From Linum tenue (taxonomy: Eukaryota > Streptophyta > Magnoliopsida > Malpighiales > Linaceae), in the NCBI GenBank assembly GCA_946122785.1, contig CAMGYJ010000010.1, positions 27,569,608 through 27,633,607 of the forward strand: a DNA stretch of 64,000 nucleotides. Direction: 5' to 3'. A model generated the notes under the pieces. The model did not search any database, was not told the origin of the DNA, and was given only the letters and a program-made list of their open reading frames with translations. Numbering within the stretch: the first letter of the stretch is position 1; each line of letters starts with the position of its first letter. The translations under genes and the position numbers were made by a program. Below are positions 1 through 11,301 of this stretch, in pieces.

Positions 1-1545
1 ACTTTCCCCGCTTTTGTGATCGACGAATTGGGCCGCGTGTGGATTTTGGTAGAAACTCGATCGGTCGCTTTGTCAAACCTGTCAGAGAAATTCATGTGTG
101 TTCAAGCTAATTAATACGTGTTCAAAAATTTTGTTTCGCTTTGGGATTGAAGCCAAATTGAACTTGTCTCTTATGCCAGTTGAACTCAAATTCATGTTTG
201 TTCAAGCTAATTTGACCCGGTACCGGTGTTGCTGAGTTTTGGGCCAAGAACAAATTCTACTACTTTTAAAATTAACGAATAGGGTCGGGTGTGCATTTTG
301 TTAAAAACACACCCCGCTTTCTCTAGTTAAAATCAACGTTGACGCATTTTGGGTCGATGATGAGTTTTACCCTTGACACTTTTGGGGACGAGAACACATT
401 TTCCCGCTTTTTTGATCGACAGATTGGGTCGCGTGTGGATTTTGTTAGAAACTAGCCCTACTTTATCAAACCGGTCAGAGAAAGTCATGTGTGTTAAAGT
501 TAATTCATGTGTGTTCACAAATTTGAATCGCTTTGGGATTGAACCCACCTCTTATGACAGTTGAACCCAAAACCTCGCTTTATCGAGCTAAACTCAGTGT
601 TGACGCATTTTCGGTCGACGAAGAGTTTTACCCTTTACACTTTTGGGGGAGTGAATGAATTTTATCCACCTTTGACATCATCGAATTGGGTCGAAAATGC
701 ATTTTACCCGCTTTTGTGATAGACAAATTGGGTCTCTTGTGGATTTTGTCAGAAACTCGCCTGATGTATCAAACTGGTCAAAGAAATTCATGTGAGTTCA
801 AGCTAATTCATGTGCGTTCACAAATTTAGGGTCTCTTTGGGATTGAACCCAAATTGAACCCGCCTCTTATGACAGTTGAACCCAAATTCATGTGTGTTCA
901 AACTAATTTGACTCGGTACCGGTGTCGTCAAGTTTTGAACCGAGAACAAATTATACCCACTTTTGTAATTAATAAGGTAAAAATTGGGTCGGGTTGGGAT
1001 ATTGTCATAAACTGGGACAACTTTATCGAGTTGAATCCTGTGTTGGCGAATTTTGGGTCGGGGACGAGTTTTATCGCTTTTGTAATCAATGAATTGGGTT
1101 GCATGTGGATTTTTGTTAAAAGCTCACTCCGCTTTATCAAACCAGACAGAGGAAGTTGAATCCAGTTTTCACAAAATTTGGATCGATTTGGGATTGAGCC
1201 CAAATTGAACCCACGTCTTATGACAATTGAATTGAACCCAAATTCATGTTTGTTCGAACTAATTCGACCCGGTACCGTTGTTATCACATTTTGGGTCTGG
1301 AATAAATTTTACCCGCTTTTGTAATTAATGAATTGGGTCGAGTGTGGATTTTGTTACAAATTTGCTCCGCTTTTATTGAATTGAATCCAATGTTGATGAA
1401 TTTTGGGTCGTGGACGAGTTGTACCTGCTTTTGTGATCAACATATTGGGTCAGAAACTCACATAGCTTTATCAAATGGATTAGAGAGAGTTCTAAAACAC
1501 TGTTTCGTAGAATCACATCACAAAAAGTGCTCTTTTTGTAACTAA
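1..1545. repeat. Degenerate ~350-bp tandem repeat (satellite-like)
   Basis: The stretch is built from diverged copies of one long unit. The landmark GACCCGGTACCGGTG occurs at 214, as GACTCGGTACCGGTG at 910 and as GACCCGGTACCGTTG at 1266, spacings of 696 (about two units) and 356. A second landmark, CGCTTTTGTGATCGACGAAT followed by TGGGTCGCGTGTGGATTTTG, recurs with changes near 10, 263, 407, 711, 1077, 1315 and 1427, so each unit also holds two related halves. The short open frames here run in no consistent direction and look like chance. The array continues off the left edge. It is either a decayed satellite or tandem units derived from a retroelement; I cannot tell which. Confidence 0.8.
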
Positions 1546-1560
1546 CCAAAGATACGAGGA

Positions 1561-2067
1561 GTTTTTGTGTTATTAGGGTAATTATGTGCTCATTTTGGTT
1601 AGTTTAGATTTATTTTAAATTTTATTTAATTCCCTCATCTTTTTCTTCCACCACTCATCACACACACTCTCTCTCCCCCATCTGCCCATCTCCTCCTTTT
1701 CCAGCAAGACCACTGAACCAAAAGGAAGAACAAAAGAGAGGAAAAATTCCAACAACAAAATACATGGGGTGATTTTTATTTCTTGGTCTGCAATAATCGA
1801 ACTATGACTCAACATTCTATTCTTAAGTTTTCTTCATTCTACCTTAATTTCGATTACCGGGTACTAATGAAAAGATTATTTCAATATCTAAGTTCACTTA
1901 AGAAAAATGTTCACTTTCCAACAACAAATCAATAGCCAAGCCGTGAAGCGCAGGCTTCCGTCCTAGTGAATAATAACTTGAAATGATATGTTGTGTTTAG
2001 TAAGAAGTCATCACAACAAAAATGTGTAAGGTATGAAAGAATTATCAGAATTTACCTCATAATTGTA
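1561..2067. other. Intergenic, no gene seen
   Basis: AT-rich sequence with a CT-rich patch at about 1630-1740. No coding signal, RNA gene or bounded repeat is visible. Confidence 0.5.
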
Positions 2068-2076
2068 TGATCTAAA

Positions 2077-2459
2077 GATAAATTTTAGAATGCTATATAG
2101 TATTGGTTCTATAGATTTTTGCCTTTATGATACAACTTAAAATTGTACATTTACGTTATGGTACAACTTTAAATTGTACCTATACTTTTTGACCAAATTC
2201 TTTTATGATACAACTTGAACTTGTATGTGATGGTACAACTTCAAGTTGTAAAGTTGTACCATAACATAATGGTACAAATTGCTTTATGGTACAACCTGAA
2301 CTTGTATGTGATGGTACAACTTCAAGTTGTAAAGTTGTACCATAACATAATGGTACAAATTGCTTTATGTTACAACCTAAACTTATACATTTTATGTTAT
2401 GGTACAACTTTGAGTTGTACATTAAAGCACCAATGCTATATAGAATAGTAGAAGTGCTC
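2077..2459. mobile_element. Small Mutator-type MITE with 9-bp target duplication
   Basis: The direct repeat TGATCTAAA lies at 2068-2076 and again at 2460-2468. The bases just inside are inverted repeats: the left end and the reverse complement of the right end match at about 25 of 34 positions without gaps and share the core CTATATAG(T/C)ATTGGT. A 9-bp duplication is the Mutator (MULE) signature. The 383-bp body has no coding capacity and consists of short inverted motifs such as ACTTCAAGTTGTA and GGTACAA. A diverged relative lies at 61800-62090. Confidence 0.75.
2211..2372. repeat. 81-bp tandem duplication inside the MITE
   Basis: TTGTATGTGATGGTACAACT begins at 2221 and again at 2302, and the similarity covers the whole 81-bp unit with very few differences. 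Each unit contains the palindrome-like pair TACAACTTCAAGTTGTA and the motif GGTACAAATTGCTTTATG. The near-identity suggests a recent duplication within the element. Confidence 0.85.
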
Positions 2460-2468
2460 TGATCTAAA

Positions 2469-2847
2469 ATCCATGGATCAATTCATCCTTAAAAACTTGT
2501 TGAGGAAATCAAATAGTTAAGGAATTAACCAAAGCTCACCTATCATGTCAACCATTCTCATCCTTCTGTACACGCAGATAATTCTTCCAGAACCATCATC
2601 AACGTTGATAAACTTTTACAGTCTTGTTTACAATGGAACTACACCTTGATCGGGTAGTAGAACATCAAGCATACGAGTAATCTACAAGGTGTTTCCACTC
2701 CGATAATCTTGGAAAGGAATGCCAAAGTTGTAATATGTTTGATTGGTGATGAATGATCAGAGTTGCTTATGGCTTTAAGTGACGATTAGAACAACAGTAA
2801 GGAGGTGCTGGTTTAATTGAATTGATTGATATGTAAGTGTAAATTAG
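2469..2847. other. Intergenic, no gene seen
   Basis: No open frame, RNA gene or bounded repeat is recognisable between the two MITEs. Confidence 0.45.
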
Positions 2848-2850
2848 TTA

Positions 2851-3179
2851 GGGGTAGTTTGGAACTTTTGATTCTGGAAATGATGTATTAGGAGAATGTG
2901 TATTAAAGATTATGGGTAAACTAAAAATGTGTGATTTTGAAAATTCATTGTTTGGAACCCATACAAGAATACATGGATTATAGTTTAAATGAACTATGAA
3001 TACTAAAATCTCACCAAAAAGGTAAGATTATGAATACATCATTTTCTATGTATTAGGAATACAACATGGATTACGAATACATGCATTCTGTTATTACATC
3101 AAGTCAAAAAACGTTGTATTCTCAAAATACATGTATACTGAGAATACAACATCTGGAATCGGAGGTTCCAAACGAGCCC
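2851..3179. mobile_element. PIF/Harbinger (Tourist-like) MITE
   Basis: The 329-bp element starts GGGGTAGTTTGGAAC and ends GTTCCAAACGAGCCC, so its termini are imperfect inverted repeats. It is flanked by TTA at 2848-2850 and 3180-3182, the target preferred by PIF/Harbinger. The interior is AT-rich, repeats short GAATACA/TGTATTC motifs and has no coding capacity, so it would need a transposase supplied elsewhere. Confidence 0.85.
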
Positions 3180-3182
3180 TTA

Positions 3183-4233
3183 GTTAGTACCATGAGCGGA
3201 AGGGTTTTGTTTAAAATTACCATTTAGTATGTACATTTTACAATTTGATTCCTAAATTTTGATTTGTGAACGAAATTATTATTCAAAATTATTATTTTGG
3301 TATCTTTTTTACGATGACATTTTGGTATGCAACATTTCAATACTAGTGCTAAAAAAGTAGACCAGATTGTTTGAAAAATCGAGGACCAACATCACAGTTC
3401 AGCCTAGACCGTAGACCATTAAGAATGGTCTTTATTATATGATATTTTTATCTCTTGGTCTGGTCTGGTCTAGACCGTGGACCCAACCAACTTCTCAATG
3501 CGTGTTAGCAGTCCACTTGACCACTCTCCCAACGACACCCAAATCTCAACCCTAATTTGAGAATCTTGTCTCTTGCTTCATTCACAACTACATTTCACTA
3601 GAGAGTAGAGATGATATTGTCTTCATATGACATTATGTTAACATTTATGACATCATTGTGCAAGTTGAGATGCTTCTGACTTTGTACCTTTGTTATTTAC
3701 TAAAATTTAGGGTGTCCATATTATTTATGCATATTGGAATTCATGTTTCAAGGCAAAAACAATTTTTTTCTCAGTTATTGGTTCAATTGATTGACTAAAA
3801 AAATTATTAATTTTTCGTTCAATGTGGTCTATCTGGAATAGAGCGTACCACACCAAACAATACATGCATATTCTGATCTATACTCCAGCCTCTCGATTTG
3901 GACGGTAGGACGTATTTATGACCAGTTTGAACCAACCACACCATTTTCCATCCCTATTGAATACAATCTATTGTCATCTCTACCACCGTGTAATTTGTCC
4001 TCCATAATCTAGAATTAGATGGCAAAGGTCAAATTGTTCACGTAAATACAGGCCACCTTACGTCATAATCAGTCAAGAAGAATATTAAGAAAACTCTCCT
4101 AAACCCTAATCTCTCTATCATCTCAATTCTCGCTCTCAATCCCTCTAGGGCCTAGGCCGATTCTGTTCTTCTTCTTTCCCAAATCCCAATCTCAATCCCT
4201 AATTCTGTGCGTATAAACCCTAATCCAAATATC
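3183..4233. other. Intergenic; CT-rich leader-like tract before the F-box remnant
   Basis: No confident gene. At 3405-3480 the motif GTCTAGACC/GGTCTAGAC occurs in both orientations around an AT-rich core. From about 4090 to 4230 there is a CT-rich stretch with several CCCTAATC motifs that resembles a plant 5' leader. It lies just before the F-box-associated coding remnant at 4234, so it could be that gene's leader or the leader of a fused, truncated copy. This is inference only. Confidence 0.35.
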
Positions 4234-4461
4234 AATCCCGGTAGGAACTTTGTATCTATCAGGTTTGGTTTTGATTCAGAAACGAATGATTATAAAATCC
4301 TTAGACAAGTTAGCCGACCATCTTGTGTAAGACTTCCCTTTCGACGTGGTTGAATTCGTTATTTCTTGGAGGTATAGTCTAAGGAATGATTCCTAGAGGA
4401 AATTTGATGATGGCGATTACCCTTGCCTCCCCTGTGGCCAAATCCCCCAACTTCACAAGGG
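4234..4461 (+). pseudogene. F-box-associated (FBA) protein remnant, 5' part
   Basis: The translation from 4234 contains FVSIRFGFDSETNDYKILR, which fits the conserved FBA signature (a GFGYD-x-x-TNDYKVV-like block) found after the F-box in plant SCF substrate receptors. The frame is broken by a stop at about 4348, then continues in another frame with residues resembling the VEVYSL-x-TDSW block. No F-box motif is seen upstream, so the N-terminus is missing or not recognisable. The segment ends at AAGGG (4457-4461), the target site of the copia insertion, and the gene resumes at 19919. It is non-functional. Confidence 0.7.
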
Positions 4462-4867
4462 TGAGAAAGTGTATAACCTAACTGCTGTGGTGCTGGGTTT
4501 TAGAGAAGAAGAGGAGTCGAGAATGAGGGAATCGGCGGATAGCCTTCTCCATTTTCCATTGATTAGTATATATACAGAGAACTAATTACAGAGTAAAGTA
4601 AGCTATTGTACATTGACGGCTAAATCCAACTAACTATCAAAACTACGAATAGAGAGACGCCACATGTCTAACGACGGATGCTAATTACACAATTCAAATA
4701 GGCAGGTAAACAACAACGTTTGGTCTTTTATTTATGAACCAGTTTCCATAGCCGAGTCGGGGTGAAAGGAAGCCCGACCCGGCTGTCCTGCATCTTCACT
4801 CTAGAACAGCTGCATGATCTTCTTCTTCCTTCTTCAATGGCTGTCTACACTGCAGCTGTCCTTCATA
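4462..4867 (-). repeat. copia 3' LTR
   Basis: This 406-bp LTR lies at the left end because the element is on the minus strand. It aligns along its whole length with the other LTR, allowing for two MITEs in that copy, with scattered substitutions. In plus orientation it begins TGAGAAAGTGTATAACCTA and ends GCAGCTGTCCTTCATA. Confidence 0.93.
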
Positions 4868-4878
4868 CTCCTCCTCAA
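4868..4878 (-). other. copia polypurine tract
   Basis: On the minus strand TTGAGGAGGAG lies directly before the 3' LTR start TATGAAGG. This is the expected primer site for plus-strand DNA synthesis, and it fixes the LTR boundary at TA. Confidence 0.85.
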
Positions 4879-4888
4879 GCTGGTGAGT

Positions 4889-6422
4889 ACATGTCATGTA
4901 CCCCCAGCTTGCGTAACAAAAATTGAAACTGTCAACATATAGCCCTTTTGTAAAGATATCTGCTAACTGGAATTCTGTGCTGACATGATGAAGATTCAAT
5001 AGTCCTGATTTCAATCTTTCTCGAATGACATGACAGTCAACTTCTATATGCTTAGTTCTCTCGTGAAATGCTGGATTATCACAGTAAACCTCAACAGGAT
5101 GAGAATGAGAAACTCCATAAAACCGAAGGAGAGCTTTCAGCCACTGCACTTCACGTGATAACTGAGCAAGGGCTCTGTACTCAGCCTCAGAGGATGATCT
5201 TGAGCCAGTTCCCTTCTTTTTACTCTTCCAAGTAATAAGTGAATTACCCAAAAAAGTGCAATAGCATGTAATGGACTTCCTGGAATCAGGGCAAGTAGCC
5301 CAATCTGAGTCACTAAAACCACTTAACTGTAAGCTTGTGTCTGAAGGAAACCATAACCCCTGGCATGGACACCCCTTAAGATACCTCAAAATCCAGTGCA
5401 AGGCCTTCAAGTGAATTGTTGCTGGACAATCCTAGAATTGACATAACTGTTGCACAGGGAAACAGATATATGGTCTAGTGGATGTCAAATACTGAAGCTA
5501 TCCAAGAATGTGTCTAAAACCAGTTACATCTTCTAGCAAAGTTCCATCAGAAGCCGATAGGGAAGTCTTCATGCTAATGGGAGTCTTGGTAGGTTTGCAC
5601 TCAAGGAAATCAACATGCTCAATCATTTCCAAACAAAACTTTCTCTGGCATAATGAAATCCCTTTAGATGTTCTTGCAATCTCCAAACCTAGGAAGTACT
5701 TCAAATTACCTAGGTCCTTCACTTTGAATCCAGACTACAGTTGCCTTTTGACTGCTTCAATATCTTCCAAGCATGGACCTGCAAGGATGATATCATCTAC
5801 ATACACTACTAAGATGACAGTAGCACTCTTAAACACATAATAGTCGCAAAAGAATGTGTAAAACCCATATGACCAAGAAACTCAGTGAGCTTGATATACC
5901 ACTGTCTCCTAGCCTGTTTCAACCCATATAGGAATTTCTTCAATTTACACACCTTACCATGCATGTGACTTAGTTCCCTTAGCCCAGGAGGCAACTCCAT
6001 ATAAATCTCCTCCTCTAAGTCACCATGCAGAAAAGCATTGCTGACATCCAATTGATGGAGGTGCCAGAATGGATGGAAGCCACTGCCAGAAGAAGCTTGA
6101 CAGAAGTCATCTTATCAACTGGAGAGAATGTGTCAACATAATCATGCCCAAAGATCTGAGTATAACCCTCAGCAACAACTCTAGCTTTGAACTTATCAAC
6201 ATGACCAACGAACATAAATTTAGTCTTGTAGACCCACTTGCTACCAATTTGTTTTATACCAGGAGGACTATCCACTATGTCCCAGGTCTGATTAGCATCA
6301 AGTGCTTGCACCTCTTCAGTCATTGCCTGTTGCCAACAAGCATGTGGTGCAGCCTGATGGTAAGTTTGAGGATCAGCAGCAAGAGAGAGAGACAAAGCAA
6401 AGGACCTGTATCCTGGGGACAA
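4889..6422 (-). pseudogene. copia reverse transcriptase and RNase H remnant
   Basis: Broken frames on the minus strand encode the RT from WKVYKTK-like residues (WVYKTKFMFVGHVDKFKAR near 6220) through [12 protein letters not shown] (about 6050) to the catalytic YVDDI (about 5795) and [15 protein letters not shown] (about 5720). RNase H follows: SDSDWA, SRSSSEAEYRALA and HIEVDCHVIRERL. At about 5075 the usual residues between YCDN and HERTKH are reduced to PAF, a deletion of roughly nine residues. Frameshifts near 5480, 5735, 5830 and 6015 break the frame. The active-site YVDD survives but the enzyme cannot be made. Confidence 0.9.
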
Positions 6423-6604
6423 GTTGGAATAGGTAATGGTGCTGGAGAGAGGTTAGAGAAGTTTAGAATCAAATGTACTGCTACAAGAAGTAAGAAAGGA
6501 AGTATGAAAGTCATCAAGATGAGTTGGTTTCTTAATAGCTCGAGTATGCTTTGTCAAGGCAATGGGAAGGGATTTCGAGGAAGAGGAACCATGAGAAGAA
6601 CTAC

Positions 6605-8198
6605 CTAAAATGGGTGGAGTAGAGAAAGGTGAAACAGAAGAAGAAGGTGAAGAAGAATCCGAATCAGAAGGAGAATGTGGAGTGTAATATGGATTAGTGG
6701 TTTCATGAACATTGTGATCAGAAGGCAATATAGGAGATAGTTCTTCAGTGTAGAAAAGAGAGGAATTATTAGGTGGGGTATCAACAACAGTGGAAGGAGA
6801 GGGTGAAGATCTGGTATTTGGGAGAAAAGGGAACTCAATTTCAATAAACTGAACATCCCTGATAATGAAAACTTGTTGCTTATCAATGTCATAGAGTTTA
6901 AACCCTTTGATCCCAAAACTTTACCCCCAAAAACTGCTTTCACTGCTCTAGGTGAAAATTTAGGCTTACGTGTATCAACTGCAGTGGCAAAAGATAAACA
7001 AGCAAACACTCTCAAGCTACTGTAATCAGGTGGTATACCATACAAGCATTCAAAAGGAGACTTGTCTTCTAAAACAGGTGTTGGAATTCGATTTATCAGA
7101 TAAGCAGCATGAAGAACCATGTGACTCCAAAAACTAGTTGGTAAACCTGACTGGAATTTTAGTGACCTAGCAACATTTAACAGATGCTGGTGCTTTCTCT
7201 CAACCCTTTCATTTTGCTGAGCTGTGTAGACACTACTCATCTCATGAACTATCCCTTCCTTCTGATAAAACTTAGAGATTTAATTCCTGTCCTTGATCTA
7301 TTCTAATGATCTTAACTTGCTTCTCCAATTGAGTTTTCACCACTTCACAGAAGGATTGCAATGAAGGAAGTGCTTGAGATTTAGAACTTAATAAGTAGAG
7401 CCAAATACAACGACTATGATCATCCACATTAGTTAAGAAATACTGGAATCCATCATGGGAAATAACATCCACAGGACCCCATAAGTAAGCATGTATCATG
7501 TCAAAAACAGAACTGGACCTAGATTTACTTCTAGGAAATGGGAGGCATTTATGTTTTGCCAAATGACATATCTCACAATCAAAACTTACAGGTGAGCTAA
7601 TCTCATTACAAAGTTTGTTCACTGTTTGCAATCTAGAAAAAGAAAGATGGCCTAATCTTTGATGCCACAAACTGGAACTGGAACAACTACAGGTGTTTAC
7701 TCCAAGAACTTGGGGGCTGCAAGTCTCTCCAGGGTGATTCTCTCCAAGAAGATACAGGCCTCCACTTACTGGGATTAAACCAATCCTCTGTTGAGATATG
7801 AGGTCCTGTATATGACAAAAGGTGGACTGGAACAAGAGTGAGACTGGGCTATTTTTGGTGAGTTGGCTAACAGAAATCAAGTTATAAGAAAATGATGGTA
7901 CTAGAAGCACGTTGGTTAAGAGAATACCACAAAGGAGCTTCACTATCCCTATATGAGTGGCTGGAGCATGATGTCCATTAGGAAAATTTACTGACATATA
8001 ATCTATTTGCTTAGATCTAAGAAAGAGCTTAATAGAACAGATAATATGATCACTAGCTCCTGTGTCTAGTACCCAAAACACCTCATTACCACAAGACTTT
8101 AGAGTAGAGAGTGCTATTTTACCTTCCATTGCAGAGTTGCTCTTGGTCAGAATAGAATTGGCTTGGCTTGTGTTGTGAGCAGAAGGTAACTGAAGCAA
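6605..8198 (-). pseudogene. copia protease and integrase remnant
   Basis: Reading from 8198, the aspartic protease motif VLDTGASDHI lies at about residue 43. The GAG-pre-integrase zinc-binding block LWHQRLGHLS follows at about residue 183, with CEICHLAKH. The integrase core shows IHAYLWGP where copia integrases normally have H-x-D-x-WGP, so the first catalytic Asp reads Tyr. The frame breaks after IRIDQGQE (about 7275) and resumes at 7240 with QQNERVERKHQHLLN, which holds the catalytic Glu, then SFWSHMVLHAAYLINR. Both the lost Asp and the break make it inactive. Confidence 0.9.
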
Positions 8199-8810
8199 TG
8201 CCTTAAGCCTTGTAAGTTCATCAAAGGTGAAGCCAGAAAAGGTTGGTGATCCTGAATCAGGTTGACTAGCTGGAATAGTTGGTCTGTAATTGTTTGCTCC
8301 TCTCGAAGAGTTAATCTCTGATGCATTAACATCAACTAACCCAGCAAAGCCCCTTCCTCATCCTGGATTATTCCCTGAGGTTGAAGTGTTCCCCAAGAGG
8401 CCATTCTTCTTCTTAAGCTTCCAGCAATCTTCCTTGACATGGTTGTCCTTTTTGCAATATCGACAAAACAACCCAGTTGGTTGTCCATAATCAGCAGGAC
8501 CCTTATCTTGAGGTTGGCTGTATTGAGATCTGGAGGCTCCTAATGTTGTTGCTAGTTCAATAGCTTCTTCTGATTTCCCAGCATTAGCTTTGGCGCCATT
8601 AAGCTGTCTCTCCAGCTGAACCACAGAACGATACACACTATCCAAGTCTGGAGGTGTATCTAACATGAGCATTTGAGTCTTGACATGCTCATATTTTTCA
8701 TTCACTCCAAGCAAAAACCTAAGAACCCTTCCTCTCCCTTGATACATCATCACAGTCTCATAAGTGCGAGATGCACAATCAAAGTAAGGAATAGGAAGGT
8801 AGTTATCAAG
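8190..8810 (-). pseudogene. copia gag, C-terminal part with zinc knuckle
   Basis: The frame begins where the gypsy insertion ends. It carries the gag capsid-like segment LRFLLGVNEKYEHVKTQ and the nucleocapsid knuckle CRYCKKDNHVKEDC (C-x2-C-x4-H-x4-C) at about 8440-8480. It joins upstream to the N-terminal gag at 17859-18325 once the gypsy element and one copy of its TTCAT duplication are removed. Confidence 0.88.
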
Positions 8811-8815
8811 TTCAT

Positions 8816-11024
8816 TGAAACATCCCACTACTTTGAACTTGGAAAAAGACATTTCTACCTGGGGTATAATTGAAAATCTCAAATAACACTTTAAATAAAA
8901 TACCAAACTCAAATATCTTAATATCTCAAATCGAAGCCCTAAACTCATGGGCAAAACTCAAATCGTCCAAAAGAAATGAATCTCCAGTCTTTAACTCTTA
9001 ACCCTAAAGTCTTAATAACTTGAAAAAGTTCTTCGATACTTACTCTGATGCCTGGCTCAACATCTCTCACCGATAGTGGTGTTGAGCTCCTCTAGCTTGC
9101 TGATCACAGACTGGCTGGTTAGGATTTCTTCCTCTACGATCTGGTGAGTGAGTTGGGGTCAGTCTATGCCCTTACGATTTAAATCTCTAGTATTTCTTAA
9201 TTAAGAACTTAACTTAAACAAGTGGATGATACTTCCACTCTTTAAAATTTTATTCTTAAAACTCAAATCTCAACTTAAATATTTGACTAACACCGGGATC
9301 CCTCACTAGCTAGTCTGGTTTCCAAGTCATACGTATGAGAACCCATCCAGGCTTTCCTTAAACTTAAACATATCGTGGTGGCTCTTCACCACGATTCTCA
9401 AGAGCATAACTGCTGCTCATCTTAAAAATCTCACGAGCATAACTGATGCCCGTCTTAAAAAGTCTCAAGAGCATAATTGCTGCTCTATCTCAAAGATCTC
9501 AAATGGCAACGGACTGACGCTAGTGACTAAAAACACTTAAAACGACATCATCTTCTTAAAGGTGAGTTACTTCTTAAAAAAAAGACTTTGTTCTTACACT
9601 TTAATAATAACTCCTAATTTCAAAGCTTGAAAGTAAATAACAACTCATACATAATCACTCTACACAAAGCTCAAGCAAAGCACATATCACCAATCATAAA
9701 CACAATCAAGCAATAACAATCACTTCATCAAAATACTTAAAGCTCGTCAAACTTGAAAGAACACGTAAGGCGTAGAATTTACACCCTTTAGAACACGTAA
9801 GGCGTAGAATTTACACCCTTTACACTCACCTTGAAAAGATAACTCCTCGATTCCTTAATCGAAGAAATCCCTCCTAGCCAAATTTTCTTGGTGAACCTAT
9901 TAATAAGAAGGCCATCTCCTTAGTCGACCTTTTTAGGTTTCGAAAACACTTTTGAATCACTAGAACATTCTCTCCTCAAAATCTAGCCCTCGAGACTCGC
10001 TCCAATGGTCTCTTAACCCCCTTTGAAATTTTTGTAGTAATAGTCCCTTCAAACCCGACCATTTTTCCTAATTATTTTTATATTGGACGAAATTTTCACT
10101 TAACTTGAACCTTCTTAAAAATCTGGACAATAATTTTTCTATGTCAACCACGAGTACCTATACCCTGGAAAATTATCAGACCCTTAAAAAACCCTCGGAA
10201 AAGGTTTTATTTAATTAAAATGAATATTAGAACAATTTCTAAAAATGGAAATACATCTTCAAAAATCCCCAAATTAAATTAAAGCCATATCATAGACCTC
10301 CCTCAATTTATAAAATTATTAAACACATGAAAAAACACCCATAGAGACTCGAAACAATTTAAAACATCTAAAATAAGTTTCTGCAAATTCCCAGCAGCTT
10401 TAGTGACCACCCCAAATCTGTCACTAAAAGCCTGTAACGTCTGTTGTTAAAACTCAGAATTGCACCCTCACGAAAAATCCCCAAATTAATCGCACGAACT
10501 CAAAGGGATCGAGTTCCCTACCTCTAGAACGTGCCTAGGCCTAGGTTGGATGACCCGGGACGTTGATCTCCTTGTTGATCGAACCCTCAAACGTCACCGC
10601 CAATAAAATATGAGCTTCGGATTAGACTATCGATGAATCGAGTTTAGAAATCGCGAAAGGGTTCGTGGTCCTTACCTAGAAACACGGAAGTGATGGGATT
10701 GGAATCGGGATCGGGAGCCGGTTGCGAACGGCGCTGCCGCTTTCTTCTTCCTTTTTTTCCGTCTCGCGCTGGGCTGGGGAGTTGCTGCGCCGCCCTCCTC
10801 TTTTCCTTCTTCTTCTCGCAACAGTGATTAAAGTGGTGGTGGGGAATTATTTGTGAGGTTGGGGCCGCTCGACCCCGTCCCAGGCTCTATATATATTTTT
10901 TACAACTAATTTAATAATAATAATAATATTATTATTATTCTTAATATGTGGTTGTAACTCGAACCGTCAATCCAACCGATCACGTATTAAGGTCGAACCT
11001 AAAACCAAAGGTTGAAATGTTACA
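8816..11024 (-). repeat. gypsy 3' LTR
   Basis: This 2209-bp LTR begins TGAAACATCCCACTACTTTG and ends AAATGTTACA in plus orientation. It differs from the other LTR by substitutions, by a 32-bp tandem duplication at about 9758-9821 (unit AGAACACGTAAGGCGTAGAA...) and by roughly 90 bp near 10030-10130 that the other copy lacks. It has a (TTA/TAA)n-type microsatellite near 10910-10940. Confidence 0.93.
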
Positions 11025-11038
11025 TTTCCTCCACCCTT
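11025..11038 (-). other. gypsy polypurine tract
   Basis: On the minus strand AAGGGTGGAGGAAA sits directly before the 3' LTR (TGTAACATTTC...). A similar purine block with the same neighbours recurs about 110 bp inside, at 11130-11165, as if the tract region had been duplicated. Confidence 0.8.
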
Positions 11039-11301
11039 ATAAAAATTTCGTCCCCGAAATTTTAACGGTATTGTAGTCCCTTTTACGATGCAACGTTGTT
11101 GTTGAAGGGATGATACTAGTTGGGATATGACATTTCCCTCTCCCTTAAGAAATTTTGACATCGAAATTGCAGGTTAAACTGGGTTGCTAGCTATTGTGAA
11201 ACCGGACTGAACCACAAGGTCTTATTATTGAAAAAACCAAGAAATGTGAACTAAAAAGAGAACTAAAAGTGAGAGTACACAGAAGTTCGCCAACTACCGA
11301 T

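Noticed and set aside
2211..2372. Regular direct repeats reminiscent of a CRISPR array
   Set aside because: The unit repeats as a whole with no unique spacers, lies inside a MITE in a plant genome, and has no cas genes.
6069..6608. 179-codon plus-strand frame
   Set aside because: It is the antisense shadow of the copia RT region on the minus strand and shows no family motif.
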